This document shows, in pieces, positions 1 through 11,050 of a stretch of DNA of 64,000 nt. Numbering within the stretch: the stretch's first letter is position 1; every line of letters begins with the position of its first letter. A program made the translations under genes and the position numbers. The notes under the pieces are model-generated. The model did not search any database and was not told where the DNA came from. It saw only the letters and a list, made by a program, of their open reading frames with translations. The stretch comes from Acanthochlamys bracteata (Eukaryota; Streptophyta; Magnoliopsida; Pandanales; Velloziaceae), in NCBI GenBank assembly GCA_019914995.1, contig CM034130.1, forward strand, positions 8,308,001 through 8,372,000. The letters are read 5' to 3'.

Positions 1-787
1 ACTGGTGACAGTTGTTCATCCAGAACCATAACGCTGACTTGAACGATATCACGTTGTCTCTTCCAACAGTTTCAGGCGAATTCAGTCCGTCGAACCCGAT
101 AGCTTTCCCTGCCGGACCGTAGTTGTAGTTCCATGAGAGCTGCAGCGGCCCGCGGCCGTGGTAACTCTTTCCTTGAACGCACCGCCACTGCGTGTTGGTG
201 GGATCGCAATAAGAGCTCGACGCTCCGTTGATCTCATCGATGTAGCAGAAGCCTGTACAGTTTAAATGTTTTGAATAATAAGTGAAACTCCGTGACGAAA
301 TTGGCTTACAGTATTAAATTAACCGGCGGTCATTGCGTTAGAGATTAATTAATTGAAGCTTACTTCCGGTTTCATGAGTAGCATGAGCGAAGAAGGCGGC
401 GATCTCGCGCTTGACGACATCAGCAGAACCCTCTCGGCCGAATTTTGGATAAGATCCGACGGCGTTAAGAAACGCATTACGAGTGTAAAATCCCTTTCCG
501 GCACAACCACCACCTGCCTTATTCGCTATGCTGTCGAAAAACGCCTGAGTCACGATATTACCTACCGGACCGGCACCGGGACCGCTAGGAGTACTACCTG
601 ATGAATAGCACGGACCTTGCTGGCATCCGTCGCCACAGTAAGGGGTACCGGTTCCGCAGTATCCGAACTTGCTGCAGCATAGCCCTGCAGCACAACCGCA
701 GTTCTGGGCTGCTGCATATTCGGTAACGGCGATCGTAGCTAATACTAATACCGCTAAAGATATAGTTGTTTTGGCAATGGTAGCCAT
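1..787 (-). CDS. Class IV chitinase (GH19, chitin-binding), 3' end beyond window
   Basis: Secreted endochitinase that hydrolyses beta-1,4-GlcNAc polymers of fungal walls; a typical PR-3 class IV defence protein. Exon 1 is 787..364 and exon 2 runs from 252 off the window edge, with a 111-bp GT-AG intron (253..363); the split codon joins as Ser in [14 protein letters not shown]. Visible in order: signal peptide (residues 1-27), an eight-Cys hevein domain starting [12 protein letters not shown], a short Ser/Gly/Pro hinge, then the GH19 domain. Both acidic catalytic positions of the family are present (Glu in HETG, Glu in DEING). About 225 residues are visible, so roughly the last 45-50 are missing. 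The start is the ATG at 787, 40 bp downstream of a TATATAA box. It is a tandem paralogue of the chitinase at 3195-4113, sharing its exon phase. Confidence 0.93.
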
Positions 788-827
788 TTTCTTTTTGTAG
801 TGAAGAAAAAGATTAAGGTGTGCATGG

Positions 828-837
828 GTTTATATAG
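828..837 (-). promoter_or_regulatory. TATA box of first chitinase gene
   Basis: The minus strand reads CCTATATAAA here, about 40-50 bp upstream of the ATG at 787. This is a canonical plant TATA box and implies a very short leader. Confidence 0.6.
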
Positions 838-2237
838 GTGTAACGCGGTCCAGTTTTCCTTAGACTACTTCTTGAGGAAAAAATTTCAGTCTTGTTTGAA
901 GATTTTGATCAAGCAAAAACACGTTTTTCTAGTTCATTCTTTAATAGTTTAAGAATGTATGTGAAATAAAATTTTTAAAAAAAATTTTCTATTTACAAAA
1001 TAAAATAGATAATTTGTACAAAATAAAACACGTCTAAATGGAAGAAGATTACGATAATTTGTACAAAATTCAAACTTCGCTTTCTCCGTTCTAACTCACT
1101 TTTCAAATAACTATTTCCAGTCTAAAGAAACACGTGCCATATTATTCTTTTCATTCATATAATTAACTTTTTTAATTAAAAAGAACTTCTAACTCAATTT
1201 CTTATACAAAAAGAACATAATAAATTACTTTTACTTTTCTAAAAAAATATAAAACAATTATTAATAATATTATTTATAATAATTTATTATGATAACTTAT
1301 TTTCAGTCAAAGAAACACGCGCCATATTACTAGCATGGTATTCCTTCAGTAGGTCAAGCTAATGGATGGAAGAAGATTGCATAACATGTTTAAAAATTCA
1401 GACTTTGCTTTCTTAAAGATATATATCTGAAGCAAGTGGGTCGGTCTCCGTTGATTCATTGGAGCCGTGCTGTTGCTATTCCCTGATTTATCAGGCAAAT
1501 GAATCATCAACTTCTTGCAGAAAGAAATAAAAAGAATAAGTTCATCATATGTATATGCAAACAAATTCATGGCTGCTTAACAAAGACCAGAACATCAACA
1601 AGACTATTTTACACAACAAAAGAAGCAATTCTTTGTGATATTTGCATGCGTGTAGATTAATCGAGAGATGGAGACGTGGATAATAAGTATGGGTGTTGAT
1701 AAGTTTGAACTTGTTTACTATTTTATTTCAAACTAGTTACAATCTGTTGTTGAAAGTAAATTATCAAAAAATATATTATTATAAATAATACAGTTAGAAA
1801 TGAATTGAACTTATTTTTAAAAAATGAGTTAAAATAAGTTATAAGAATGAAAAGAGTATATTAAGTTTTTGACACTAGTTAAAAATAGTTGTTAGAAATA
1901 AGTTTAGTTTATTTTTTGTTGTGAATATCAAATTAAGTTTTTGTGTTTAAAAAATGATTGTTGAATTTTTAGTGTAATGTAAACATGAGAATTTAGTGGA
2001 ACTCAACTTTGGCAAAAGAAAAATATGAATTCCAACAAAGTGAAAACGCACTAAGTTGCATACTAATCATTCTTTAACTTTCATACTTATTTTGACCGGA
2101 AGCTGATAGTTGAAAATTAATGAAAAACCTGAGTTTAAGTATCCGTTTCGACAATCTCATTATCGATAAAATCCAACGGTTCCTATTCACTAATCTTACA
2201 CGAGCATTTCGATCAGCATTCAAATAACCAATGTGTA
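838..2237. other. AT-rich intergenic region upstream of chitinase 1
   Basis: About 1.4 kb of AT-rich sequence with many stops in all frames. I see no gene. It is the upstream region of the first chitinase and ends at the Pol III promoter of the 7SL gene. The phrase AAGAAACACGYGCCATATTA occurs twice (near 1126 and 1312), a short dispersed duplication. Confidence 0.5.
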
Positions 2238-2281
2238 ATCCCACATTGGATTACGCAAATTAATCCAAACAGTTAATTAAG
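2238..2281 (+). promoter_or_regulatory. Pol III type 3 promoter (USE + TATA) of 7SL RNA
   Basis: An upstream sequence element ATCCCACATTG lies at 2238-2248 (plant consensus RTCCCACATCG). An AT-rich TATA-like block sits at about 2272-2281, roughly 30 bp before the RNA start. The spacing of about 23 bp between USE and TATA is the dicot Pol III spacing; Pol II snRNA genes have about 10 bp more. Confidence 0.8.
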
Positions 2282-2302
2282 TTTCTTACGTCAAAACAAA
2301 TC

Positions 2303-2610
2303 GCCGAGCTTGGTAGCACTAGCTTGTAACCTTAGCAGGGGCTACTGATGGGGTTTGAACCATCGGCGAGCCTTTATCGGGTTGGGAGAATTTGAGCACG
2401 TTGAAATGGCGCGCCCAATCCAAGTTGGGAGTTGGGCTGAACGATATAAGGCGAAGGCTTTGATTGAGCTGCCCTTAGAGCAGAGGGGAATGCGTCAGGC
2501 TGGTTTCACAGAGCAGCGAATACCTCTCGCTCTCAACGGTGGATGGATAACGTGCTTGTGTGCTTTCCGCCCGCTGTGCCCGGTAGGCGACCCTTAATGG
2601 GACACCCATC
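2303..2610 (+). ncRNA. 7SL RNA (signal recognition particle RNA)
   Basis: RNA scaffold of the cytosolic signal recognition particle, which binds SRP54 and SRP9/14 and targets ribosomes to the ER. The 5' end GCCGAGCTTGGTAGC followed by AGCTTGTAACC and GGGGC is the plant Alu-domain start. Near 2481-2545 lies the S-domain helix 8 pattern: a GGGGAAT/ACCTCT stem, CAGGCTGG, a pyrimidine-rich plant-type loop and ACAGAGCAGC. The gene ends in a run of nine T (2611-2619), a Pol III terminator, and has a USE/TATA promoter at the correct distance. Length of about 305 nt fits plant 7SL. An 80-codon open frame inside it is incidental. Identification is from memory of the family's conserved blocks. Confidence 0.9.
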
Positions 2611-2619
2611 TTTTTTTTT
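2611..2619 (+). terminator. Pol III oligo-T terminator of 7SL
   Basis: Nine consecutive T residues directly after the 7SL 3' end. Confidence 0.8.
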
Positions 2620-3194
2620 CTTTACAATTTAACTTTTATTACTCTTTCTAATGATTTTTTTATTCAAAAATTGTACGATAATTATATACGATCATGATAA
2701 AGATTAATTTTTAGATTTTTTCTTATTATTGTAAATAGTACTTTTCTATTAATTGTTTGTTTTCTTTCTTTAACTTTGACAGTAATAATTTTTAAAAACA
2801 TTTATGCTTTTGCAATTTTTTGGTTGATCCCAGTTAATGTAAACATACACCCGCAAAGTTAATAGAAATCAGACTGAAGCTCCGTTTAGTAATTACTTAT
2901 GTGTGCTTTTAAAAACTTTTTCAGCCTTTTGTTTTCAATAAACTTTCTTACAATATTTGAATTTTTTAAAATTAAAAATATAATAAATTATATATTATAA
3001 ATTATTATATGAATAATTTTATTTATTTTTTAAATTAGTGAAACTGTGAAGTAGAAATATAGCTAATCTTTTTCTGTAGATTTGCTAAAATATTAGGAAT
3101 TATTTATTCATCTATATTGCTGAAAATAAGCAGCAAAATTTCCCGTGCAGTAAAATGAATTACATCTCTCGCTTTCATGTATATGATTTAATAG

Positions 3195-4113
3195 CTAGCA
3201 AGTTAGATTATCTCCAGTTGCAACATCAAGCTGGTCGCAGTACTCCTTATAATAGCGAACACGGGAATTCATGGTCGCCGGATTCTTCCCATCACATTCA
3301 AGAGCTCCATTAATAGCTCTTATCGTCGCGCCGAAGCCTTCGCCGGTGACGATAGCTCTGTGGCAGTAGTTCATCCAGTACCATAACGCCGTTTTAAACG
3401 ATACGACCATATCGTTGCCGACTGTTTCCGGCGCGTTCAATCCGTCGAAACCGATACTTTTTCCTGCCGGACCGTAGTTGAAGTTCCATGACAGTTGTAT
3501 TGGGCCTCGACCGTGGTAGCTTTTTCCGGTGACGCATGGCCATTCTGTGTTGCTTGAGTCGCAGTAGTTCCTTGATGTGCCGTTGATCTCGTTGATGTAG
3601 CAGAAGTCTGCAATGTAATCGAAACAATTAATCATTCTTAACAGTTCGAATTTTCGAAATATTGCATGATCCAAATGTCGAGACAGATATTGCTAACTTA
3701 CGTCCAGTCTCATGCGTAGCATGGGCGAAGAAAGCAGCAATCTCACGCTTGGAGTCATCTGCAGAGCCTTCCCTACCAAAGAGAGAGTACGAGCCTGCGG
3801 CTGTGAGGAAGGCGTCGCGTGTGTAGAACCCTTTGCCTTCACATCCGGCATTTGCTTGCCCTTCAATACCATCGAAGAAAGATGGAGTCACGATGTCGGC
3901 GACCGTGACGTCATTTGAACTCGGCGGAGGGTTGCATGGTCCTGACTGACATCCGTCGCCGCAGTAGTCTATTGTGGTGCCGCAGTATCCCCACTTGCTG
4001 CAGCATTGCTCATCTGGGCAACCGCAGTTTTGCGCAGCGACGAGATCGCCGGCGATGAACAAAGCAAGGAACGCAACGAATGCTACGTTGATGATCCTAG
4101 TAAAGGAAGTCAT
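3195..4113 (-). CDS. Class IV chitinase (GH19, chitin-binding), complete
   Basis: Secreted defence chitinase, complete in this window. Exon 1 is 4113..3702, exon 2 is 3607..3195, and the intron of 94 bp has GT-AG ends. The joined protein is 274 aa, normal for class IV. In order: signal peptide 1-27; hevein-type chitin-binding domain about 28-60 with eight Cys; Pro/Ser hinge 61-70; GH19 catalytic domain to the C-terminus (ends DNLTC). Catalytic candidates are Glu135 in HETG and Glu144 in NEING. Compared with the paralogue at 1-787, hinge and signal peptide differ most while the domain cores are close, as expected for an older tandem duplicate. A TATA box (CTATAAAT, minus strand) lies at about 4190-4199 and a single W-box core (TTGAC) at 4219-4223. 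Confidence 0.95.
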
Positions 4114-4189
4114 GATTAACGTGTAGTTTGATTGGTAAAGAATAGTTGCCAGAGTTGAATATGTGTTTGGTTTGAGAAATGAACGCAGG

Positions 4190-4223
4190 GATTTATAGTT
4201 TAAGCAAAAACTGAAGAAGTCAA
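4190..4223 (-). promoter_or_regulatory. TATA box and W-box core of second chitinase
   Basis: Minus strand CTATAAAT near 4191-4198 is about 80 bp upstream of the ATG. TTGAC, the core bound by WRKY factors, follows upstream at 4219-4223. A lone pentamer is weak evidence, but the position suits a pathogen-responsive chitinase. Confidence 0.45.
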
Positions 4224-5180
4224 TGTTTTGAATATTGCTTCTCTTGTGATCAAGAAAAGTCAGCGTTGGATTTTCTTCAGATGACTTGCTAGCCTAGCAA
4301 AAGGTCTACGCAATTTTCTAGAATTAGACTTGTTCGCGCCGACAATGTGGATAATAAAGTAAACATAGGAAGTCCTAAAACAATTATGATAAATAACAAT
4401 TATAACAAAGAATGAAATACTGCTTAAATAGTTTAAAAGTTCACATCACTCTTTTTGTCTATTTGAAGATGCCTTAGATGGTTACCATCTAGAAGTAGAG
4501 AAAATTGGTACAAACTGAACCCAAATCATCACAATCCTCATGCTTTTAGATTGTATATCAAAATCTGGAACAAAAGATCATCACCGTCAGACACAAGTAG
4601 TTCGTTCGCTTAAAAATTATAACTAGAGTCCACGACTATGGTAAAACAAGAAAAAATTTTGCTACTTCCATAAATATGAAAGTTCTGTTAGCTAATATAA
4701 TACAAACCGAAACAATTTAACCCTTCATAACACTCATAAGTCCTGAAGATGGAGGGGGTAGTGCCGAGCTCCACTAGCCATTCCGAAAATCTGCAGAGAG
4801 AATACTCCTTTGAAAAGGGGAATTTTTTGATTTGAGTACCTGCTTGGTATACAATGTTTTCATCTTTTCTTGTCATCTATAGAAAAGCCAGCTGAGCTTT
4901 TTAACGACACTGTTTTCTTGTTGAGGTCTCTAGACTCTCCTCCTAACTGAAAAAGGGTAAGGCAACAAACTGCAGCAGTACTTTATAAATTCACACAATT
5001 GGACATTTATGAATGCCTGCTTTTCTCATGTTTGTATCCAGTGGCTCTGCTTATCCTGCATATGATATAAGATTCAGGGTTAGCATTCTCACACTCTGGC
5101 ATCGATCTGATAAGATCGAGCAGCCAAAAGCTCGGTCGCGTACTCAACCTCACCTTATATAGGACGGAATTCAGTTTCGG
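4224..5180. other. Intergenic region, possible 3' UTR of the 6.8-kb minus gene
   Basis: No convincing coding sequence. Stretches around 4880-5170 are less AT-rich than the surroundings and could be untranslated exons of the minus-strand gene starting at 6815. I see no repeat or RNA gene. Confidence 0.35.
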
Positions 5181-6400
5181 GCCTTCTTTGTCATCTCTGC
5201 CAAAGCAACGGAATCCTCTGCGGATTCTCTTACACTATCTGCTGAACATCAATTCCTATGATTAGTAGCAATTCAAGCTACATATGATATGAATGAAGTA
5301 CAGAAAACAACCAAAATATGCACAATAGATGTTGCAGAAAAATAATGTGCCATGAATGACTCAAACCTTTATAAAACTACAATTTGAGGTGTTGTGTCTA
5401 AACTTTTGAAGTTTGATTTGATAACAATCAGCCCAATAGGCGTCATAATATACGGAAATTATAATGTTGATTTGATAACTCTTTGGCCAAACCATTTTAA
5501 CAGGTATCTCTCATTTTACTTTCAATTGGGTCACTTCAACTCTTTCTCAGATAGTTGTATTTTTTTTATCAAATCTTTGAATGTGTATCTGCTAGTTGAG
5601 CGCAATATACACATCTCTGCAACACTTTAACTTTAACATGCTGAGATTTTATTGCCACCACTCTATTCCATAAAGCATTGCCGAATCTCACCGCTGCTCT
5701 ATACAAATTTTCCTTTAGTTTCATAGTTATCCTTCGATTGTATAGAACACCAAAAGGATCTTGGCAATTTTTCCCTTCCTGTATTCTATATGAGACATTC
5801 CTATCTAGTTCTCTATCCTCTTGCATAATAGATTAAGATGTTTGAAATGCTCACTTCTTCATAACTTTTGCTCCCCAAGGTCTTACTATCACATTCTTTT
5901 CACTTATGAACATTCTGAACTTGCATTCCATATACTCTATTTTGGATTTACTTAAATTTGAAATTCCTTCTAAAGCTACTCTCCATTTTTCGAGTTTATT
6001 TCTTCATGCCGGATTTAGTTTCATCCATGAGTTGGCAAATTCGAAGTGCTTCAATTCAATTAAATTAATGAAAACATACAATCCTCTGCATGCAATCAAG
6101 ACATGACCTAAAGGTCCTAAACATGATCATCCCTATACAAAAAAGAAGTTAGTAATTATATCATTTGAGGCCAAAAGTAGCAGGATCCTTTGAACAAACT
6201 GGCTAGAGGAGACTGAAAAAGCCACAATATTCCATCTTGGTTGAGAAGGAATATAAAACTTAGACTTAAACTCGAGAATATATTAAATCAATCAAGACTA
6301 AAAGAAGATTTTTGAAGGACAAGATTAATTGAGGTATACATAAAATTTTAATCTTTCTCGAAGATTGGATACTTACGGGCTCATTACAGGCGCGGCCGAA

Positions 6401-6815
6401 TCACACACTGAGCAGTAGCATGTGAAGCAGCATTTCATCACCACAGCAGCTCTCGTACGGTGCGTCCGCCATCGTAAACCCATATACTACTGCCAAGCTC
6501 CGCCCCAGCGCCAGAGCCACCGCAGGCGAGTCCTTCTCTACAACCCATAGGGGGAATTAAACCAATCCAACAACAGCAGTAACAACAATAATCAGAACTA
6601 GAACTCGGTTTCAAAAATTCCACACGGGAACTTCCACTCACAAAGAGAGAGAGCGAGAAAGAGAGATAGAGAGAGAGACCTGGAGAGCAATACGACTGAA
6701 TCCTCGAGATTGAATGAACTACGCCGTGAGAGGAATATCGAAAATTGAAGCCAAGCCTCTTTTCCGTCGAATGGCGGCGGCTGGGAAATGGAAAACGGCC
6801 GGCTGTGGGAAGCAT
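6401..6815 (-). CDS. Small two-exon gene, unrecognised
   Basis: Not recognised. The minus strand has an ATG at 6815, exon 1 6815..6680 ending CCAG|GT, a 142-bp intron, and exon 2 from 6537 to a TGA at 6401-6403. This gives a 90-aa product. The N-terminus is basic, rich in Arg/Ser/Phe and poor in acidic residues, which resembles an organellar presequence. The second half contains the blocks GRSLAVVYGFT and MADAPYESCCGDE. A later donor (GTAAGT at 6377) and an acceptor-like site near 5250 followed by an open C-terminus ending MTKKARN then stop suggest further exons or alternative splicing, which would give about 110 aa. Without a homologue I cannot choose between these models. Confidence 0.35.
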
Positions 6816-7164
6816 GGAGTCACGAACAAGCTTCTACCGAATAGCTACTTTGCAAAATCAGTCCTTCTATATCTTATATTTTTAATAAGGAATTGCCATA
6901 ATTTTATATGTATATATCCGTCCATGCCTATAACAGCCTGGTAATTTCATAAAATAGATAAAAATGAGGGAAATTTACCGCCTATGTTTCTTGGGCTCTG
7001 GGCAAACCCGAGCTTTTTGCTATCTTTCTGATGTGTTCATTTCTCTTTTCTTCTCTCTATGTTATCGAGGAGGTTATTATTCAGATTAGAAAGCAAGAAC
7101 TGAATCCGGAAATCAAAAGAATTTATTGATTTGCAGATAAGTGATTGGTTGTTTGATTGCAGAA

Positions 7165-9475
7165 ATGAGTTGCTCGCAATCCATAACAGGTTTTGCCAAT
7201 TCGAAAATCAATGTGAATTCGCGAAATTGGAAACCTAGATATTGTAGTGTTCCAGTGATTCGATCGGCGCGTTCGTTCCTGAATCGCACGGGTAGTAATC
7301 GCAAGGCTTTCCCGAGACTTGTTACTAATTCATTGAAGAACAGAGGATTTGATCCTCTTTGTGCTTCAACAAGTCCTGCTAAGTGGGGAGATGGTAGTGA
7401 GGTAATTAGTTGGGTTTCAAGTTGATTTCGTGCTATTTCTTTTGACCTATTCTCAAATTTAGTTCATGCTCTCAAATTTTATGCTAGCTATCTCTGCAAC
7501 TATGGATTATGATAAGTAGCTTCACTGAATTGATCATGATTTCTTTCTGGATTGCTTCTAGATTATGTTATTATAAAATTTTGATTAAGGGCAAGTGCTA
7601 ATGCAAGAATATTATAATAGCAAATAAATTTTGGAATATGCTAGATAAATTTAAAACAGATGTGGATATCATATATAAAAGATTCTGATTGTGCCTTATA
7701 ATCTTTTTGTATTTGTGCAGTATTTTCCTTTGGAGATGCAGAATAGCCGAATGAAAGATTTGGGAAACGAGCTATCCAGTGAGGCGTTCTGGAAGCATGT
7801 GCAAGAGAGGAGGTTTAATGGACTCCTAGGTGGTATAAAAAATCTATGGAGTGGTGATGGTGGTATTGTAAAACCTCCATCGGGTGGTGGTGGCAGTGGT
7901 GGTGGCGGTGGCGGTTTTTTCAGTTCAGACAATGGTGAATTTCGCAAATACTTGGATGAACTACAACAAGTTATTTTGGCTACAATTGGCTTTATATTCA
8001 TGGTACCTTCGTCCTCTTTTCTAGTGCCTGCTATTTCTGTTTCTTTCCAGTGTCTGTGTCATTAATGCTTGTGAAATGGGCGGCTGCTACCAAGGTGCTT
8101 TGTGATTATACCTTACTATATGAAAGTTTGTTCTAAGAACTTTGCACCTTTAGCATTTATTACTTCACGTATGTGTCTATTGCAGCTGTTTAAAAAGTTG
8201 AATAAACAGTTTTTTCTGCAACAGCATATGGCTCTCTGTTTATTTTCGTACTGATCATCAGCCATAACATTTTTGTTATGATGATATTCATGTGAGTTAA
8301 AAGAGTTTCAACTGCCAGAAGATTGTAGCTTCTGCCTAGGACTCTTTTCATAATGTGTAAAGAACTCCTGTTTTAGTGAAACCTATGCTTGCATAGTGCA
8401 AACATGTTTTAACACGTAGATGTTCCTGTAGTAAAGAGTTGCAGCTATGAGAAAATTATAGCTGTAGCTTCTGCCTAGGATGTTTTGTATATCGTATGAT
8501 TGCATATTGCTACCTAAATTTGACCCCTACATGACTTTCTGGTCTGATTCCAGAATAGAGAAAGAAACCCTAAACTCTGTTGCTTGGATGGACAATTGCT
8601 ATGTCTTGTTATGCTCCTCATTTCCTATTGATTTTCATTTCCATAAACTTGTATATCTAACTGGACAGGCCATCTTTAGGGTTTAGAATAGAACCTGTAT
8701 CATAGCTCTCTAGAGATTGTGACTGGACACGTTACTAGTAGTTAGTTAGTTTTATAGGATGAGTATACCACATGTCCAATGGTCTGCATCAGGTTCCAAT
8801 TTACTGACATAAAAGCTTAACTTCTATATGCGTTGGTAATATTTGTTTGTCCCACATATATTAGGAATTTATTCTCGAGAAGCTAGTCCATGCAATAGGT
8901 CATGGTTTGACATTACCTTACAGGTGTAAGTTTTCATGCGGAACATTTGTTTTTGTACGCAGTGAAGTTACATAACATGAATTTAAGTTTTCCACAGCTT
9001 TTGAAGTTTTGTTCTAGAGTAGCAGCTTATGCTCGCCTCATTTGGTAATTTCCAGTTCCCATTAAGCTAAATGTGGAAAATAAAGCCTAAAGAAACTCAA
9101 GCTATGTCTCTGTGTCATAATTTTCACTGGCTGTTACTCTAGTGTAGGTCAAAGCAATTCATATTACTTATTTGACATAATTTAGTTGACCAGTTTATGT
9201 TTGAACTGTTGATTTGAAATTATCCTGTCACTGATATTGGTCTTTCTGTCCCACAGTACATCTGCATAGTAAGAGGCGAGGAATTGATGCGACTTGGTAT
9301 TGACTATGTAAGATACCTTTCTGGTGCTCGGAAAACTGCAAGATTAAGACGTGCATCAGAGAAGTGGATCAGATTCTGTCAAGGAATAGGCTGGAGAAAG
9401 GGTGATTTGCTTGATGATGAACCTACGCTGGGAAGCCTGGATAATGACTCAAACTCAGATGACTATTTGATATGA
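7165..9475 (+). CDS. Plastid-type glycine-rich single-TM protein, unknown function
   Basis: Three exons joined in phase 0: 7165..7401, 7721..8002, 9257..9475, giving 245 aa. The start is the first in-frame ATG; an acceptor just before it (GATTGCAG at 7156-7163) suggests a spliced leader. The N-terminus (1-70) is Ser/Arg/Asn-rich and nearly free of acidic residues, like a chloroplast transit peptide. Residues about 90-125 are hydrophilic, 134-145 are almost pure Gly, and about 161-178 form one hydrophobic helix (ILATIGFIFMYICIV). The tail is basic (RKTARLRRASEKW) and then acidic at the C-terminus. This suggests a small membrane-anchored plastid protein; I do not recognise the family and assign no function. 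Confidence 0.8.
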
Positions 9476-11050
9476 ACAGCCGTGACTGATTTCCTGATCT
9501 TTTTGGCCGATGGAAGTTCTTGGCTGACTGCTTCGATATTGATACATAAAGTAGATTCACTTCTTGTTACAGAAACGTTGTGTTCATGCCAAATTCAGTT
9601 GTACTGATGAGGATTAGTTGCTTAAAGATTTTCCTCGCATTTAAATCCACTAAGCTTTACTGCAATGTCAAATATGTTTTGATGAGCTATGTACCTTGAT
9701 GGAAGTCCTACTATTCTCTGGAAAGCAAATGGAAGCTACGAAGTGTGAACATTTTTGGCAATACCTGATTGAAGCTTCTGCAATCGCAAATTGCAAAACT
9801 TTGATACTGTAGTAGCAGTAAAGAATCCATTGATATAATCATTTCTTTATTGGGCAATTGCATCATAAATGATTGAATAATAATAAGAAAGAGTTTGAGG
9901 TGAATATAAATTTGGGACCGGACCTATTGGACCTTCCGGGTCTGACTCTGTTCTTACAACTAAGCCGAGCCTATTTGCTGAGAGCCTGCTAACTCGAAGA
10001 AGAAATAAATAAATAAATGACTAAGAAAGAAACTAGTGAAGTGAGAGTTTCTCTAGCTGCTCAGGTTATTTCCTCTACTCCTTCTTTTGGTTCCTTCCTT
10101 CAAATCGCTGCCGTCCTTGATCAGTATTGATCACGCTTCTCGTGTTGGTATCATTTCTTCGTCATGTTTATTTAGCAAATAATAGAAAAGCCCTGATTGA
10201 CAAGGACTGGTTGTAGTTCGTCAAATGTTGATTCAAAATTAGAGTTATTGCTATGCAAACAATCTGCAAGTGTCGCAGTTGGCTTATATATGAAGCACTT
10301 TCATTAGCAGAATGAGTACATTGGCAGTTCTAGATTTTTAGCAAACCTGATATACGTATGCAAGAACACCAGTATGTGATGGAATATTGTTACCTTCCAG
10401 TTTCTCTTTTTACAGCATGATTCTTGAGTGCGTCATTTTCTAAAGATTTACTAACCAGAAAAGCAATAATTTCTATCATCTCTATGAAGCGAAAATTGAA
10501 GGTATATAATGATGGACTTTGATTTACGTAGACGGTATTTGGACAAAATAACAAAGTGAAGCAAGAGCTGTCATTTAAGGTACAGGAAATTCATGTTTTT
10601 GAAGCTCAAACAATATGAAAGCACAATTCATTCAGAACGATGCTGATATCTAGAAGTCACCTCTCCAGCAATTTACAAACTCCTACGAGAACATATTTCA
10701 CTCCAGCTTCTAGCTAGTAGCAATCAACAATAAAATTCTCCCTGATCATGCAGGGTATACTTCGCAAATTTCCCAATCAAAAAGAGGGCTGGTTTTTAAC
10801 TGCCCTTCACTCCAAGTTCAAGCTACTACCCGGGAAGACACCCTGGAAGATCATGTAATCAGCGAACTTTTTCTTGATATGTGCCGCCAATGTCAGCATC
10901 TTTTAGGCGCTGGTGTCAGCATCTTTTAGGCCATAGGGACAGCTTGTTGTGTTAATAATTCTTTCCAGTATTGCTCTAGGTTTCAGAAACCAAAACAAGT
11001 AAAACTGGTAAAACCATGTCTGGATCAGTACGATGATGTGTACATCTAAA
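9476..11050. other. Intergenic / 3' UTRs, with a 23-bp tandem duplication
   Basis: Contains the 3' UTR of the plus-strand gene ending at 9475 and probably that of eIF2A on the other strand. No coding potential seen. A 23-bp unit TGTCAGCATCTTTTAGGC plus five bases is duplicated head to tail at 10891-10932. Confidence 0.5.

Noticed and set aside
2355-2597. 80-codon open frame on the plus strand
   Set aside because: It lies wholly inside the 7SL RNA gene, and the RNA structure and Pol III signals explain the sequence.
6401-6815. NFD6-type small mitochondrial protein
   Set aside because: Length and a basic N-terminus fit, but the conserved core of that family is not present in any frame.
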